A stretch of 64,000 bases of DNA from Aeromicrobium stalagmiti. Its GTDB lineage: Bacteria; Actinomycetota; Actinomycetes; Propionibacteriales; Nocardioidaceae. Of this stretch, positions 63,355-64,000 are shown piece by piece. Within the stretch, counting starts at the first letter, position 1; each line of letters begins with the position of its first letter. A model generated the notes under the pieces. It ran no database searches. It was not told where the DNA came from and saw only the letters and a program-made list of their open reading frames with translations. A program made the translations under genes and the position numbers. The stretch lies in contig NZ_JABSTZ010000001.1 of NCBI RefSeq assembly GCF_013283745.1, positions 762,406-826,405 on the forward strand, read 5' to 3'.

Positions 63355-64000
63355 TCAGAGACCGACGGACTCGTAGATGTCGTCGAGCGCGTCGAGGTAG
63401 GCCCCCTGGTCGTCACCGACCTGCTGCTGCACCTCGGCCGACTTCTGCTCCACGACGGCGGCGACCTCCTCGTAGCGGGCGTTCCACTTCTCGGCCTCGA
63501 TCTGCCAGTAGCCGCAGGTGTAGAAGTCGGCCTGCGGCCACTTCAGCTCGCGGCGCAGGTGGCGGCGCACCGCCCGGCTCGACCGGGCCTCGCCGGCGAG
63601 CCACACGTAGCGGTCGGACGCGGGGAGGTCGCGTGACGTGACGGCCTCGGCCAGTGCGTCACAGATGTCGGTCTCGCGTTCGACCAGCTGCCAGGTGAGG
63701 TCGACGTCGGCAGCGCTCGGCAGCGCGATCTCGTCACCGGGATCGGTCAGCACGACGTGGACGACGGCCTTCTGCTCCGGCGAGAGCCCCCGCAGGATGC
63801 GCGCGACGGCCGGCAGGCCGGTGATGTCGGCGACGAGCAGCTGCCAGCCGACGTCGGCGGGGGCCGCATAGAGACCGTGCGGCTCGATCAGGCCCACGGT
63901 GTCGCCGGGCCGGCAGGTGCGCGCCCACTCGGAGCCGACGCCCTCGTCGTGCAGCGCGATGTCGAGGTCGATGCGCGTGTCGCCCTCGACCACGCGGTGG
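63355..64000 (-). CDS. Siderophore-interacting protein (FAD-binding), C-terminal part
   Basis: The N-terminus lies outside the window; the visible 215 residues are the C-terminal NAD(P)H-binding lobe of SIP-type ferric-siderophore reductases, with WARTCRPGDTVGLIEPHG at the FAD boundary, LLVADITGLPAVARILRG, VWLAGEARSSRAVRRHLR and YTCGYWQIEAEKWN near the end. Such proteins release iron from imported siderophores by reducing Fe(III). With the ABC importer at 5-8.9 kb it completes an uptake route, though the genes are 55 kb apart. Confidence 0.9.
   Translation of the reverse strand, partial: HRVVEGDTRIDLDIALHDEGVGSEWARTCRPGDTVGLIEPHGLYAAPADVGWQLLVADITGLPAVARILRGLSPEQKAVVHVVLTDPGDEIALPSAADVDLTWQLVERETDICDALAEAVTSRDLPASDRYVWLAGEARSSRAVRRHLRRELKWPQADFYTCGYWQIEAEKWNARYEEVAAVVEQKSAEVQQQVGDDQGAYLDALDDIYESVGL

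Overview
The window is one uninterrupted stretch of very GC-rich actinobacterial chromosome. The evidence is strong G/C bias at third codon positions, many GTG starts, an S6-SSB-S18-L9 operon, LPXTG and lipobox signals, and at least twenty apparently leaderless genes with a TANNNT box 5-9 nt before the start codon. Gene content (DUF222-HNH genes, a CYP136-like P450 cluster, SCO4848-type and CG0192-type proteins) suggests a Nocardioidaceae-like organism, perhaps Aeromicrobium or a relative; that assignment is inference. I found no rRNA, tRNA, CRISPR array, prophage or classical IS. The window cuts the first gene (APC permease) and the last gene (siderophore-interacting protein).

Layout. 0-3.4 kb: permease end, then a TetR regulator divergent from a P450-SDR operon over a shared palindrome. 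3.4-8.9 kb: aldose epimerase, LON-domain protein, and a four-gene siderophore ABC operon behind an IdeR/DtxR-like iron box. 9.0-10.3 kb: a DUF222-HNH endonuclease gene split by an in-frame TGA. 10.3-19.9 kb: a fatty-acid oxidation region (fadB, fadA, acyl-CoA dehydrogenase, CaiB-type CoA transferase, alpha/beta hydrolase) with an LPXTG surface protein and a MerR regulator. Three copies of a 17-bp palindrome sit at the three divergent or upstream regions, which looks like one local regulon. 19.9-29.0 kb: FMO-like oxidoreductase, 2-hydroxy-acid oxidase, polar amino-acid ABC operon divergent from a PadR regulator, and a 2,4-dienoyl-CoA reductase. 29.0-34.3 kb: small proteins, a sirtuin, a DUF4389 protein, SerA and a thioesterase. 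34.3-37.4 kb: copper operon (DUF305 lipoprotein, CopZ, CopA) whose promoter spacer is a perfect CsoR-like palindrome. 37.4-46.1 kb: epimerases, DUF817 protein, YbaY-like protein with an ABC exporter, tandem lipoproteins, a DedA protein and a large exported protein of unknown role. 46.1-53.3 kb: dnaB, MATE exporter, hydrolase, peptide-binding lipoprotein, rplI-rpsR-ssb-rpsF. 53.4-54.6 kb: a solitary nuclease-fold gene between two 81-bp inverted repeats. 54.6-64 kb: MOSC protein, HrpB helicase, aldo/keto reductase, a transglutaminase / alpha-E / circularly permuted ATP-grasp operon, an HNH protein and the siderophore-interacting protein.

Most notable: (1) the inverted-repeat unit at 53415-54632, two 81-bp arms about 90% identical around a VSR/DUF559-like gene, next to the essential rpsF operon; (2) a scar at 43863-43934 in which the upstream flank and the last codons of a DUF222-HNH gene are fused at a 10-bp direct repeat, as if the gene body had been deleted, while the surviving copy at 9061 has a nonsense codon; (3) the three-site MerR-type regulon of the beta-oxidation cluster. 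Iron supply (siderophore ABC and siderophore-interacting protein), copper efflux and fatty-acid degradation are the coherent physiological themes.
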